A stretch of 64,000 nt of DNA from Pseudobacteriovorax antillogorgiicola (GTDB lineage: Bacteria; Bdellovibrionota_B; Oligoflexia; Oligoflexales; Oligoflexaceae): positions 54,362-118,361 of the forward strand of contig NZ_FWZT01000024.1 in the NCBI RefSeq assembly GCF_900177345.1. Direction: 5' to 3'. A model generated the notes under the pieces. The model searched no databases. It saw only the letters and a program-made list of their open reading frames with translations, and was not told the origin of the DNA. Positions 1-8,238 of the stretch are shown here, piece by piece (position 1 is the first letter of the stretch; the number at the start of each line of letters is the position of its first letter). The position numbers and the translations under genes were made by a program.

Positions 1-2
1 CC

Positions 3-812
3 GACCGACATGTAAAGCCAAAAGACTTTATCGCCTCAATAAAAAGACAAATTCCTGAACTAGAGCAATTTGTTAAGCAGAGCCAAGTCGTTGAGCTCGA
101 CCCTACAAAACCACTTAAAGTTAGAGAAACTCCACCATACATGCGAGGCTTTGCAGGAGCTTCGATCAATGCTCCGGGGCCCTATGATAGTAAACGTGAG
201 ACCTACTACAATGTCACTCCTCTCGATCATATGACACCAACGGAAGCTGAAAGTTATTTAAGAGAGTATAACCACTATATGATGCAGATTCTCAATATTC
301 ATGAGGCAATTCCGGGCCACTACACGCAACTCATTTATGCGAATAAAGCTCCAAGCCTGATCAAAAAGATCTTGGGTAACGGCACGATGATCGAAGGCTG
401 GGCCGTTTACTCTGAAAAGATGATGCTGGAAGAAGGTTACGGACAAGACCGCGATGAGTTGCTCCTAACATATGGCAAATGGCATCTACGGGTGGTATGT
501 AATGCCATTCTTGACTACTCGGTCCATAACCTGAACATGTCTGAAGAGCAAGGTCTGAAACTGCTCATGGACGATGCATTTCAGCAAAGAGCAGAGGCCG
601 AGGGTAAATGGCGACGGGCAACCTTATCCCAGGTGCAGCTCAGCAGCTACTTTGCTGGCTTTACTGAGATTTTTGCGCTGCGCGAGCAACTTAAAAAGCA
701 AAAGGGTGAAAAATTCGATTTGCGTCAGTTCCACGATGAGTTTCTGAGCTTCGGAAGCGCTCCGGTTAAGGTTATCCGGCAACTGATGATCAGAGATAAG
801 CAGGAGACTTAG
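3..812 (+). CDS. DUF885 family metallopeptidase-like protein, 5'-truncated by the window edge
   Basis: The reading frame is open from base 3, so only the C-terminal 269 residues are present. The motif NIHEAIPGHY is a HExxxxH-type zinc-binding signature characteristic of the DUF885 family, followed by the helical segment EGWAVYSEKMM that is also typical. Family members are usually about 550-600 residues and are thought to be zinc peptidases, often exported. A signal peptide cannot be judged because the N-terminus is missing. The gene ends in TAG and is followed by a G+C-rich hairpin. Family call is firm; substrate unknown. Confidence 0.85.
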   Translation, partial: DRHVKPKDFIASIKRQIPELEQFVKQSQVVELDPTKPLKVRETPPYMRGFAGASINAPGPYDSKRETYYNVTPLDHMTPTEAESYLREYNHYMMQILNIHEAIPGHYTQLIYANKAPSLIKKILGNGTMIEGWAVYSEKMMLEEGYGQDRDELLLTYGKWHLRVVCNAILDYSVHNLNMSEEQGLKLLMDDAFQQRAEAEGKWRRATLSQVQLSSYFAGFTEIFALREQLKKQKGEKFDLRQFHDEFLSFGSAPVKVIRQLMIRDKQET

Positions 813-821
813 CCAGCTCCT

Positions 822-865
822 AGCCCTCCTACAACAGGGGGGCTGGAAGCCTCGCTAGCTTTTTA
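822..865 (+). terminator. possible terminator after the DUF885 gene
   Basis: A 9-bp stem (822-830 with 836-844, one T-G pair, five-base loop) lies 10 bases after the stop. A run of five T occurs at 861-865, too far from the stem for a textbook intrinsic terminator. Confidence 0.4.
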
Positions 866-942
866 AAGCATACCCCTCAAGTATCCGATTACTCATGGGT
901 GATGCGTAAAGGCGAATTCTATTAAACGGCAGGCTTTTAGCT

Positions 943-3783
943 TTGAAATTTCGACTCCTAAAACCAACCATCTGCTTTACAGCCTTGCTTCACATGGCAA
1001 TCTCCGCAACTTTAAATGCCAACACGATGCATGTCGATCCCCGTGCCTTAGAAGAGGGAATCAAAACCAGTGAGGTATTTTACTATCATGCTGATAAAGA
1101 GATGACATGGAGGAAGGTTAAGCAATCAGAGTATCTGGCACTTCCTAATCCGGAGGAGAAGCGACGGTTCTTCTTCGATCACTACGACAAGCTGCTCAGA
1201 GAGTCCTCAACCCCTGACATCGTTGAGGTTAGAAAATTAGATGAATATTTTCAAATACTTAGTAGGCCAAGAGCCACATTTGGCCTAATCAACCGGCCTG
1301 TCTGGTATCGATTATCTATTGAAAACTCCCAACGCTATCAACAGGACTTGGAAGTCGTTTTTTCGGGCTATTTGTTCGACGTAGAGCTTTTCGCTTTCGA
1401 CGAGAGCACCCTTGTACACAAAGCCAGGAAGAGTATCCATGAGCCTAAAATATTAAAGAAGCTACCAGCTGGGAAAAGCAACCTGGATATTAATTTCCCT
1501 ATTTCAATGCCCCCTAATTCGAAGCTCACTCTTTACCTCCGTGCCTACTCCGCCGTGGTCCCGCACGACCTCAACATTAGGCTTCTCAGCCAGGAAACGT
1601 GGCTCCTGAAAGAATCTCCTATCCATCGATTTCATTGGATTTTTGTGGGTTCAATCCTGATGCTTATCCTGCATAATTTTGTGTTCTTTATTATGTCGAG
1701 AAACGTGACAAACCTATACTATGTCTTCTGGATTGGCTCAACTTTAGCACTGGTTTCTGTGGTGAACGGTCTTCACCTTGATCTGATCGTAGAAGATGCT
1801 TGTGTCTACTGGCCCTATCTGATTTCATTACCCTTGGCGATTACTGGGATCTCTATTGTAGCGTTCTTGAGACACTTCCTTCAACTCAGTGATTATCCCA
1901 AGCTCGATCGTGTCGCCAAGGCTGCCCTTATTTACGGCTACATAGTCTTCATTCCTTATCTGGTTGTCGATCCAAAAACATTTATCCATATCGGCTTTGC
2001 AGGGATATTTATAGTCACTCCAATTATACTTGGTCTTGTGTTCGTTTTGGCTATTCAACACAAACATCATCGCGCTTGGCTTTTTTTGATGGCATTCATT
2101 CCTTACATTGTTGGAAGTTGCCTTCGAACCTTGATGATTCAAGGCATAGTACCAGAAATCCCCATGCTGCGGAATATTATGGAAGTGGGTTCGTTTACCG
2201 AAGCATTTCTTCTATCATTTGCACTAGGGGATAAGCTTAGAACCTTGAACATCGAGCTATCTCGCTACATTAATGAAGTTGAAGACATTGTTGCAGAAAA
2301 GACGCAGGACATCGCATCCATCATGGCCAACATAAAGCAAGGCATATTTACTGTTAAATCAGATTTTAAGATTGATGAGGTCTATTCGCAGCACTTAGAA
2401 GATATTGTTGGAGCATCTCAAATTGGTAACAAAGACCCTCTTGAGCTTATCTTCAAGAAGAGCAACCTCTCCCCTGATGCAAGATCTCGTCTGCATAGCG
2501 CCATGAAAGAGGCTTTTGGAGAGGAAATATTTAACTTCGAAATCAATGTCAGCCAATTCCCAAAAGAGATCATCTTTCAAGGCAAATATCTGGCCTTAGA
2601 TTGGCAGGCTATTTCAAATCGAGAGGGCCAAACCTTTAAGATCCTCGTAACCGTTCGCGATATCACTCAGCTCCGAAGACTAGAAGAGCAGAGTCACAGG
2701 CACGAGCGTGAAATGTCAATCCTTCTTGAAATTTTACAGGTGGAACGAAGAGACTTCCCTCTTTTCCTAAGTGGAGCTAAAACTCATTTACAAACTATCA
2801 GAAACCTTTTGAAGAGCTCTGATACTTCGACGTCTAATTTGATACGCGACATATTTATTCACTATCATACGCTCAAGGGAATCGCTAGATCCTTTGAACT
2901 AAGTTACATTGTTGATGCAGTACATACGGCTGAATCCAGGTGCTCCAGACACTCAAGAATCGAATCAGATATCGAGCAGAAAAGATTTCTCAACGACTTA
3001 GAAAATGTTGAAGCGGTGGTCTTGGAGTACGAAAATGCGGTAAAGGAAAAGCTACAGTTCTCTGACCGGTCACAGGCCATTGACAATGATTTAGCAAGCG
3101 AACTATTGACTCAAATCGAACATCTACCTAGGGAGTTTCAAGGCAGGTTTAGCGAAGCTCGCCAGAAACTACTCGATGCTGTCTATATTGCGTTCGATCA
3201 GCTCTATGATGAAGTGAGTCGATTCGCGACTACGGCAGCCGAGGAGCTTAAAAAGCCATCACCAAAGATCAATATGCCATCAGAATCAATTTTGCTCAAG
3301 CATCACTGCTTTCAGGAAATAAAGAATATTCTCGTCCACCTTGTCAACAATTCCTTGGCCCATGGGTTCTCACTTAGCCCAGAACCCGAATCACAGCTTC
3401 AAGATGACATTATTTCAATACAGATCGAACGCTTAAGTAATAGCGTCAAGCTCGTTTACCAAGATAATGGCAAAGGCATCAATCGACAGTTCATCCAGCT
3501 CAAGGCGCAGCAGCAGGGCTTGTTGGAGGAAGGAACCTTTCCTAGCGACCAAGACCTTTTAGAAGTACTGTTCAAACCGGGATTTTCTTCTGCGGATAGC
3601 TTGAGCCATCTCGCTGGTCGAGGGATTGGTATGTCAGCAATGAAGGATATAGCTGAGAAAATTGGAGCTACACTGAATATTCACACGACCAGCAGCACCA
3701 ATCAGGCCATCTATTTTGCTATCCATATCAGACTAGCGAGGGATCACTACATCGATCGCGCTTCTCGGCAAATATCAGCTTGA
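943..3783 (+). CDS. 7TMR-DISM sensor with Hpt and HATPase domains (CheA-like histidine kinase)
   Basis: The 946-residue protein has an N-terminal signal peptide, an extracellular 7TMR-DISM-type sensing domain (about residues 60-220) and seven hydrophobic segments (about 230-430). A PAS-like segment follows, then an Hpt domain with HYHTLKG (His642), and a GHKL ATPase with VNNS around 800, DNGKGI around 841 and GRGIGMS near 892. The order Hpt then ATPase is that of CheA, but no CheW-like or CheY-binding domain is visible and no separate DHp H-box was found. The start is TTG and lacks a strong ribosome site, so the exact N-terminus is uncertain. It converges on another 7TMR-DISM kinase nine bases away. 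Its signal and partner regulator are unknown. Confidence 0.85.
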   Translation: MKFRLLKPTICFTALLHMAISATLNANTMHVDPRALEEGIKTSEVFYYHADKEMTWRKVKQSEYLALPNPEEKRRFFFDHYDKLLRESSTPDIVEVRKLDEYFQILSRPRATFGLINRPVWYRLSIENSQRYQQDLEVVFSGYLFDVELFAFDESTLVHKARKSIHEPKILKKLPAGKSNLDINFPISMPPNSKLTLYLRAYSAVVPHDLNIRLLSQETWLLKESPIHRFHWIFVGSILMLILHNFVFFIMSRNVTNLYYVFWIGSTLALVSVVNGLHLDLIVEDACVYWPYLISLPLAITGISIVAFLRHFLQLSDYPKLDRVAKAALIYGYIVFIPYLVVDPKTFIHIGFAGIFIVTPIILGLVFVLAIQHKHHRAWLFLMAFIPYIVGSCLRTLMIQGIVPEIPMLRNIMEVGSFTEAFLLSFALGDKLRTLNIELSRYINEVEDIVAEKTQDIASIMANIKQGIFTVKSDFKIDEVYSQHLEDIVGASQIGNKDPLELIFKKSNLSPDARSRLHSAMKEAFGEEIFNFEINVSQFPKEIIFQGKYLALDWQAISNREGQTFKILVTVRDITQLRRLEEQSHRHEREMSILLEILQVERRDFPLFLSGAKTHLQTIRNLLKSSDTSTSNLIRDIFIHYHTLKGIARSFELSYIVDAVHTAESRCSRHSRIESDIEQKRFLNDLENVEAVVLEYENAVKEKLQFSDRSQAIDNDLASELLTQIEHLPREFQGRFSEARQKLLDAVYIAFDQLYDEVSRFATTAAEELKKPSPKINMPSESILLKHHCFQEIKNILVHLVNNSLAHGFSLSPEPESQLQDDIISIQIERLSNSVKLVYQDNGKGINRQFIQLKAQQQGLLEEGTFPSDQDLLEVLFKPGFSSADSLSHLAGRGIGMSAMKDIAEKIGATLNIHTTSSTNQAIYFAIHIRLARDHYIDRASRQISA

Positions 3784-3791
3784 ATATAGCT

Positions 3792-5663
3792 CTAAACTGG
3801 TAGCTCAGCCTTTTGCAGATAGACGGTAATTTCGGTGCCAGAATCGTCACCGTACTGATCCTTGGGCCGGCTTTGGAAGTCATATCGACCAAGAAACGAC
3901 TGGATCGAACGTAGTGCGATTTGGAGGCCAAAGCCTGTTCCTTTTTCGCCGTTAGTCCCTATGGTAGAACTAAGCTTTTGATTCTCATTGAGGTTCTGTA
4001 AAAGCTCTTCAGGGATTCCAATCCCCGTGTCTTTTATTGTTATTACTGCACGGGAGGCTGTTTCTTGCCAGCTAAGCTGTATGCTACTGCCTGGGTCGGT
4101 AAACTTGATTGCGTTGCTAACAAAGTTACCTAAGACCTCATTGACGAGAGTCGACTCAACGGCCTTCACGCAGATGTTAGGTCCACCGGAGATATCCAGT
4201 TCAACACCTTTTTCCTTAGCACGCTCAGCAAAAAGAAAGCGGATTTCCTCAGCAACCTTTTGCAGAGAAACGCTCTCTAAATCTACTGTCTCGTTACGAT
4301 CGAGGTGAAGCTCATAATCTTTTACACCACTGATAATGCTTTCAATGATACCAGCACCCTTCAGTATTTTTCCTAAGAGGAAGTTTTCCGGGTCCCGTCT
4401 TTGCGCAGCGAAAGCTGCTCCTGAAACAAGAGATAAAGCATTGTTAATATCATGAGAGATAATTCTAAAAAGATGTCTTAGCTCTTCTGCAGTTTTTCTT
4501 CTAACCGATGCCTCGATCTCAGCGGCACGCCGCAAATGGTCAATCTCCTTAATGCGTGCCGCCAGGGCAAAAGCCATCATGATGAGTTGAGTGCAAAGCC
4601 CAATCATTATGAACAACTGGGTCCACTCGTTGAAGACAATTCCACCTTGCAGGGTGACAAGATATAGGAAAGCGAACCCGAAAAAGCTAATTTGTGATAC
4701 TAGGTAGTAGAATGCGGAACGAGACCCTTGATAGGTTCGCATTGCCGACAATAGGATAAGTAGAACCAACCCCAAAAGAAACAAGCCATCAAGGCTGGCA
4801 CGAACAAAACTTTGCCAAGGTGATACGGCGTAGAGAAGCGGTGTTATAAGTAAAAGCCCACAATAACCGAGTAAGGCTTTCCCAAACCAAGAATTGTTAC
4901 CTGTAGTCCCCGTTAACATATCATAGGCAAACAGAAAAGCGGTCAGGGGAAAAATAAACCTAAAATATGGCAGATAGTATAAGGTGTCCGGCCCTAGGAA
5001 GTGGAGCGTTCCAATGGGAAAGTTAACGATCATCAATGCTGAGAAGGTATTGGTAGAAACGTAAAAAACATAAAAAAGATAGAGGCGATCCCCAAGACTC
5101 AGCCATAGAAACATTTTATATAGAGTCAAGGCAAACAGGATACCAAGCATCATCGCTATAAGTATAAGCGTACGTTGCTCCTTGTCCCTGAATGCATCCG
5201 ACTTATCGGCAAGAAACCTCACTCCCATGGAGCTAAGGCTAGCTTGGCGGATGAGATACTCTCTAAAGCCTTCCTTGAGCTCAAATGCTGGGACACGGCT
5301 TTCCAGTACGTCGACTCGCTTAAAACCACCGTTCGGCTCTCGCACAAACACATCGAAGCGATCTAGGGCATTGTAGACACTGGCGACAGTCCAGGACTTG
5401 CTGTCTTGATTATCAACAGTCAATGAGACCCACACCCCGTGATCAAAATATTGGGGAGGAAGCCCTGGCTCCTGGAGCCCGACAAAGCGACCTTCATTTA
5501 AGGCGACTACGGCAGCATCTAATGAGAGAGACTTGGTTTCGATAAGATACCGAACCCCTTGCCCAATCTCGATGGAAGCCACACCAGATTCAGATATGAC
5601 TACTTGTCCACGAGCTAATGTTGTCCAAACAGCTAATAAGCTGATGAAAAAGAACCTATGCAT
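3792..5663 (-). CDS. 7TMR-DISM sensor histidine kinase
   Basis: A 623-residue membrane kinase. The start at 5663 is preferred because the sequence then begins with a signal peptide (MHRFFFISLLAVW); an upstream GTG-type start at 5705 has no ribosome site. The order is signal peptide, periplasmic 7TMR-DISM-type domain (about 30-180), seven transmembrane segments, a short helix, the H-box IISHDINN (His404), then ATPase boxes with SNAIKF, DTGIGIPEE and GTGFGLQ. This is a classical dimerising histidine kinase without a receiver. It converges with the CheA-like kinase, and no response regulator gene is adjacent. A 10-codon ORF and a hairpin lie upstream on the same strand. Confidence 0.88.
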   Translation of the reverse strand: MHRFFFISLLAVWTTLARGQVVISESGVASIEIGQGVRYLIETKSLSLDAAVVALNEGRFVGLQEPGLPPQYFDHGVWVSLTVDNQDSKSWTVASVYNALDRFDVFVREPNGGFKRVDVLESRVPAFELKEGFREYLIRQASLSSMGVRFLADKSDAFRDKEQRTLILIAMMLGILFALTLYKMFLWLSLGDRLYLFYVFYVSTNTFSALMIVNFPIGTLHFLGPDTLYYLPYFRFIFPLTAFLFAYDMLTGTTGNNSWFGKALLGYCGLLLITPLLYAVSPWQSFVRASLDGLFLLGLVLLILLSAMRTYQGSRSAFYYLVSQISFFGFAFLYLVTLQGGIVFNEWTQLFIMIGLCTQLIMMAFALAARIKEIDHLRRAAEIEASVRRKTAEELRHLFRIISHDINNALSLVSGAAFAAQRRDPENFLLGKILKGAGIIESIISGVKDYELHLDRNETVDLESVSLQKVAEEIRFLFAERAKEKGVELDISGGPNICVKAVESTLVNEVLGNFVSNAIKFTDPGSSIQLSWQETASRAVITIKDTGIGIPEELLQNLNENQKLSSTIGTNGEKGTGFGLQIALRSIQSFLGRYDFQSRPKDQYGDDSGTEITVYLQKAELPV

Positions 5664-5876
5664 AATCGTCCGTAACTTGGCTGATCTTTGTGCCACAACG
5701 CACATTTGCGATTCGAAATGGAAGAATTATGCCAAAAAAACGAAATCGCCAGATTCAGCCGGGGTGTGCAAAGCCTTTTTGAGCTTATCGATTATGATTA
5801 TCGCAATCCGAGTTATTTCGCAAGGAGAGGTCAAGGTCGAAGTGTTTTTTTGAAGGTAACGTTTAGACGAAGGAGA

Positions 5877-5899
5877 TTGCGCGACCACAGGTCGCGCAA
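5877..5899 (-). terminator. strong hairpin after the 10-codon ORF
   Basis: A perfect 10-bp G+C-rich stem with a 3-base loop. On the minus strand it begins seven bases after the stop of the small ORF and is followed by a C/T-rich stretch, so it may terminate that transcript or attenuate the kinase gene 210 bases further on. Confidence 0.5.
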
Positions 5900-5905
5900 C
5901 GTTAA

Positions 5906-5938
5906 TTAAAATGAGATGGTTGCAAACTTCTTTTTCAT
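5906..5938 (-). CDS. candidate 10-residue peptide (leader or precursor)
   Basis: An ATG at 5938 opens a 10-codon frame reading MKKKFATISF and ends in TAA. It is preceded by a perfect AGGAGG (5947-5952) with an 8-base spacer, as good a ribosome site as any in the window, and is followed at once by a stable hairpin. Nothing of this length can be assigned by homology. It could be a leader peptide for the kinase gene downstream on the same strand, a free micropeptide, or, because it sits divergently next to a YcaO gene, a modified-peptide precursor; 10 residues would be very short for the last. Chance is also possible. Confidence 0.35.
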   Translation of the reverse strand: MKKKFATISF

Positions 5939-6388
5939 AATGGGAACCTCCTGAGTTATCTTGTACTAGACTCTTCGCGTTGCCTCGGGCACCACCTTAG
6001 AAACTTTTTCTAAAAAGTAGAAACCCTCTACAAACCCAGCTATTGCACCTCACCTATTCAGGGGACTTTCCAAGGAACCACAAGAACGTGCCTATGGTGT
6101 TCTTTCCAGCTACCTCACAAAGTTCTTTCGAGTGGTAAGAGTCTTTGGCTCCCCGAAGGCACATTTGTACTTTTTAATAAAAAACCCTGGCCAGCCTCAG
6201 AGTCATTCACAAGTATTTCCAATAATTTGGCCTGATACCAGAAAAACGATTCACGATTTACGGCGCAGACACGATAGCAGCAAATATGTTTCTGAACTGG
6301 CGTTGACAGCCATCTCGCTTCGGAAACTGACCGTCTCTAATCCTTAAAAAAGACGGATGATATATCATTAACTGGTTCAGGAGGTCCG
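5939..6388. other. 450-base intergenic region between divergent transcripts
   Basis: Separates the 10-codon ORF (minus strand) from the diiron-protein/YcaO operon (plus strand). It contains a 7-bp perfect inverted repeat at 5997-6013 and a short imperfect repeat near 6083-6105 (AAGAAC with GTTCTT). A 71-codon GTG-started frame at 6132-6347 has no ribosome site and odd composition. Promoters for both directions presumably lie here, but no clear -10/-35 pair could be chosen. Confidence 0.5.
5997..6013. promoter_or_regulatory. inverted repeat TTAGAAA-N3-TTTCTAA
   Basis: A perfect 7-bp inverted repeat with a 3-base centre, about 60 bases upstream of the 10-codon ORF. Its symmetry suits a dimeric repressor site; it is A+T-rich and could also arise by chance. 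Confidence 0.3.
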
Positions 6389-7063
6389 ATGAAGCAGCTC
6401 CTTTCAGTCAAGCGGGAAGTCGAATCTTTCTTGACTCACATGAAATCGAAGAACCCATTGTACCATGCGCTGTTTTACCAGCCAGTATCATTAGAAACCT
6501 TGTCCGTCTTTACCACTAATCTGCAACGTCTAGTAGAACACACGCCCGTTCATTTAAAGCTTGCTATCGAAACTAGCGCGTCTCAAAACCGTGAGCCACT
6601 CCAATCCTTCTTTAGGGATAAGTTTCTTGAGGAGCAGGGCCACGACCAATGGGCTGCCAATGATCTTAAGCGCCAACAGACACTCGGCAGCAAGGCTCGT
6701 AATATTCCCATCCTGCCAAGCATGCAGGAGCTGATCGACTTCAATAGCGAAACGATCCTGAGTGACCCCGGCTGCTACTTGGCCTATATCTTCCTGGCTG
6801 AATATATGACCGTTCTGGGAACCCCGGATATGCTTAAATCACTGCAAGAAAATTCAAAAATCCCTCCCGACGCACTCACAATCCTTGGCAATCATGCTGA
6901 GCTTGATCAGAACCATGTGTTGAACTGGGAAAGTGAAATTGCAAATCTTGTTGATCTAAATCAATATGAGCCGCTTTTCTTAGACACAATCCGACGGGCG
7001 GCAAGCCGATACGAGCAGTTTTGCACAGATTGCTACGAGGTGAGCTATGACATTGCAGTTTAA
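6389..7063 (+). CDS. heme-oxygenase-like diiron protein (TenA/PqqC/HDO fold)
   Basis: A 224-residue soluble helical protein with an excellent ribosome site (AGGAGG, four bases before ATG). Candidate metal ligands are E82 and H85 (ExxH), E138, and the H-x3-D-x2-H motif H169, D173, H176. From memory, the last motif is the diiron signature of heme-oxygenase-like oxidases and oxygenases such as CADD and SznF. The gene overlaps the following YcaO gene by 17 bases, so the two are translationally coupled and probably act together. A role in oxidising or cleaving the YcaO product or substrate is inferred. A TenA-like thiaminase is less likely given the metal-ligand pattern. Confidence 0.7.
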   Translation: MKQLLSVKREVESFLTHMKSKNPLYHALFYQPVSLETLSVFTTNLQRLVEHTPVHLKLAIETSASQNREPLQSFFRDKFLEEQGHDQWAANDLKRQQTLGSKARNIPILPSMQELIDFNSETILSDPGCYLAYIFLAEYMTVLGTPDMLKSLQENSKIPPDALTILGNHAELDQNHVLNWESEIANLVDLNQYEPLFLDTIRRAASRYEQFCTDCYEVSYDIAV

Positions 7064-8081
7064 AAAGGTTTTGCATTCCCAGCTTGCAGAGTGGACACTT
7101 GAGCCGCCCTTCGTTGAAACGGCGACGGTGTGCAATCTCAAGATCTTTGGAGTTGGGATGATAGCGAGCCATCCCAAGTTTGGCCAGGCTATAGGTGCAG
7201 CAGCCTCATTGCTTGAAACCCCAAGCAATCGCGCCTGGTTTGAGCTTTGCGAAAGAGCGGCGATACTTGAAGGCCTAGCCAAGGGTCCTGATGGGATTTT
7301 CCCCATTCGAGACATAGACGGGCATCTTCGTGAGATGCGCAGAGGCCGACTTGTTTTTGGTGACGATACCTACAACCAACAGAGCTTGAGCTTAAAAAAA
7401 TCGAAATCAAATGGAGTCGCACTTTATAGCAATTGGCCTGAAGCTTGTCTGAGGGCAAGTTTAGAGCTTATGGAGCGCCATCACATTTTAGAATCTTGGC
7501 GGGGCCAGACGCTCCCTAAAAGGTGTATCCCTTCCTCTCTTGGTTCGCTGCACCCACTGCACGAGATATACGATCCGCACTACTATCTTCTAGGGCAAGA
7601 TCATCTCACGACCACAGGCTCAATCGTTTGTACGGTGATGGTTTACTTCAAACCGAAGCCTTCATACAAATTTAAAGCCCCTTGTCTTTACGCCTTCGAT
7701 TGCAGTGAATCCCTAGAACTTAGTTTTCAACATGCGGAACAAGAGCTACTCCAAAGACTCATTTTCTTATGGGGTGAACCGTTACCAAAAGAAGCTCCTC
7801 TCGTTTCCCCGGATGCTCAATTTCATCAAGACTACTATCTGTATCCTGAAAACACCTCGATCCTGGATGCGTGGCTAGCTGGTGAGTTTCTTACGGTCAA
7901 GACTGAAACTAAACCTGATTCATTCAACATGATTTTTGCCGATCTATCCAGTACATCCACCCCTGAATACCATGTGGCAAAAGCCATTTGCCCCGAAACC
8001 CACGAGCTCTACTTCGGGCTTTCAGAAAATTTTCCCCAGATCTACCGTAACAAGGCTCAGATGGTTCATCCCATCCCTTGA
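7047..8081 (+). CDS. YcaO-family ATP-dependent peptide-backbone-modifying enzyme
   Basis: A 344-residue protein with ATG after GAGGTGA. Three YcaO signatures are visible: RAWFELCER (E66, E69, R70); SNGVALYSN followed by EACLRASLELMER (S121 to R144); and AEQELLQR (E231 to R237), matching the usual EaaQ-R helix. The chain ends in HPIP, recalling the proline-rich YcaO C-terminus. YcaO enzymes phosphorylate an amide oxygen to form azolines, thioamides or amidines. No separate leader-binding (E1-like) protein, TfuA or dehydrogenase is adjacent. It is somewhat shorter than typical members (370-450). The coupled diiron protein is an unusual partner. Substrate unknown. Confidence 0.75.
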   Translation: MTLQFKKVLHSQLAEWTLEPPFVETATVCNLKIFGVGMIASHPKFGQAIGAAASLLETPSNRAWFELCERAAILEGLAKGPDGIFPIRDIDGHLREMRRGRLVFGDDTYNQQSLSLKKSKSNGVALYSNWPEACLRASLELMERHHILESWRGQTLPKRCIPSSLGSLHPLHEIYDPHYYLLGQDHLTTTGSIVCTVMVYFKPKPSYKFKAPCLYAFDCSESLELSFQHAEQELLQRLIFLWGEPLPKEAPLVSPDAQFHQDYYLYPENTSILDAWLAGEFLTVKTETKPDSFNMIFADLSSTSTPEYHVAKAICPETHELYFGLSENFPQIYRNKAQMVHPIP

Positions 8082-8122
8082 TATATGGTTGATATTATGA
8101 TCTTTTCGTCTTAGCTCCGGCG

Positions 8123-8168
8123 AGGACCTTGACCTTTGCATAAGGATTCAGGGTCCTTGCTTTTCTTC
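8123..8168 (+). terminator. intrinsic terminator after the YcaO operon
   Basis: AGGACC at 8123 pairs with GGTCCT at 8152, with an inner CCTT/AAGG stem, followed by a T-rich tract (8158-8170). It lies 42 bases after the YcaO stop. Confidence 0.5.
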
Positions 8169-8238
8169 GTTTGCGTCTGCCGAAGGCCACCGATAGCTTT
8201 AATAGTACTCGGAGGCAGATTCACCCAGGAGATAAGAT

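Noticed and set aside
5718..5909. A 63-codon plus-strand frame starting MEELCQKNEIARF
   Set aside because: It has no ribosome site, runs through the hairpin at 5877-5899 and lies over the promoter region of the kinase gene; the Arg-rich end looks like the hairpin read through.
6132..6347. A 71-codon GTG-started frame upstream of the diiron protein gene
   Set aside because: No Shine-Dalgarno sequence, no recognisable domain and unusual composition; considered a chance frame, not a peptide precursor.
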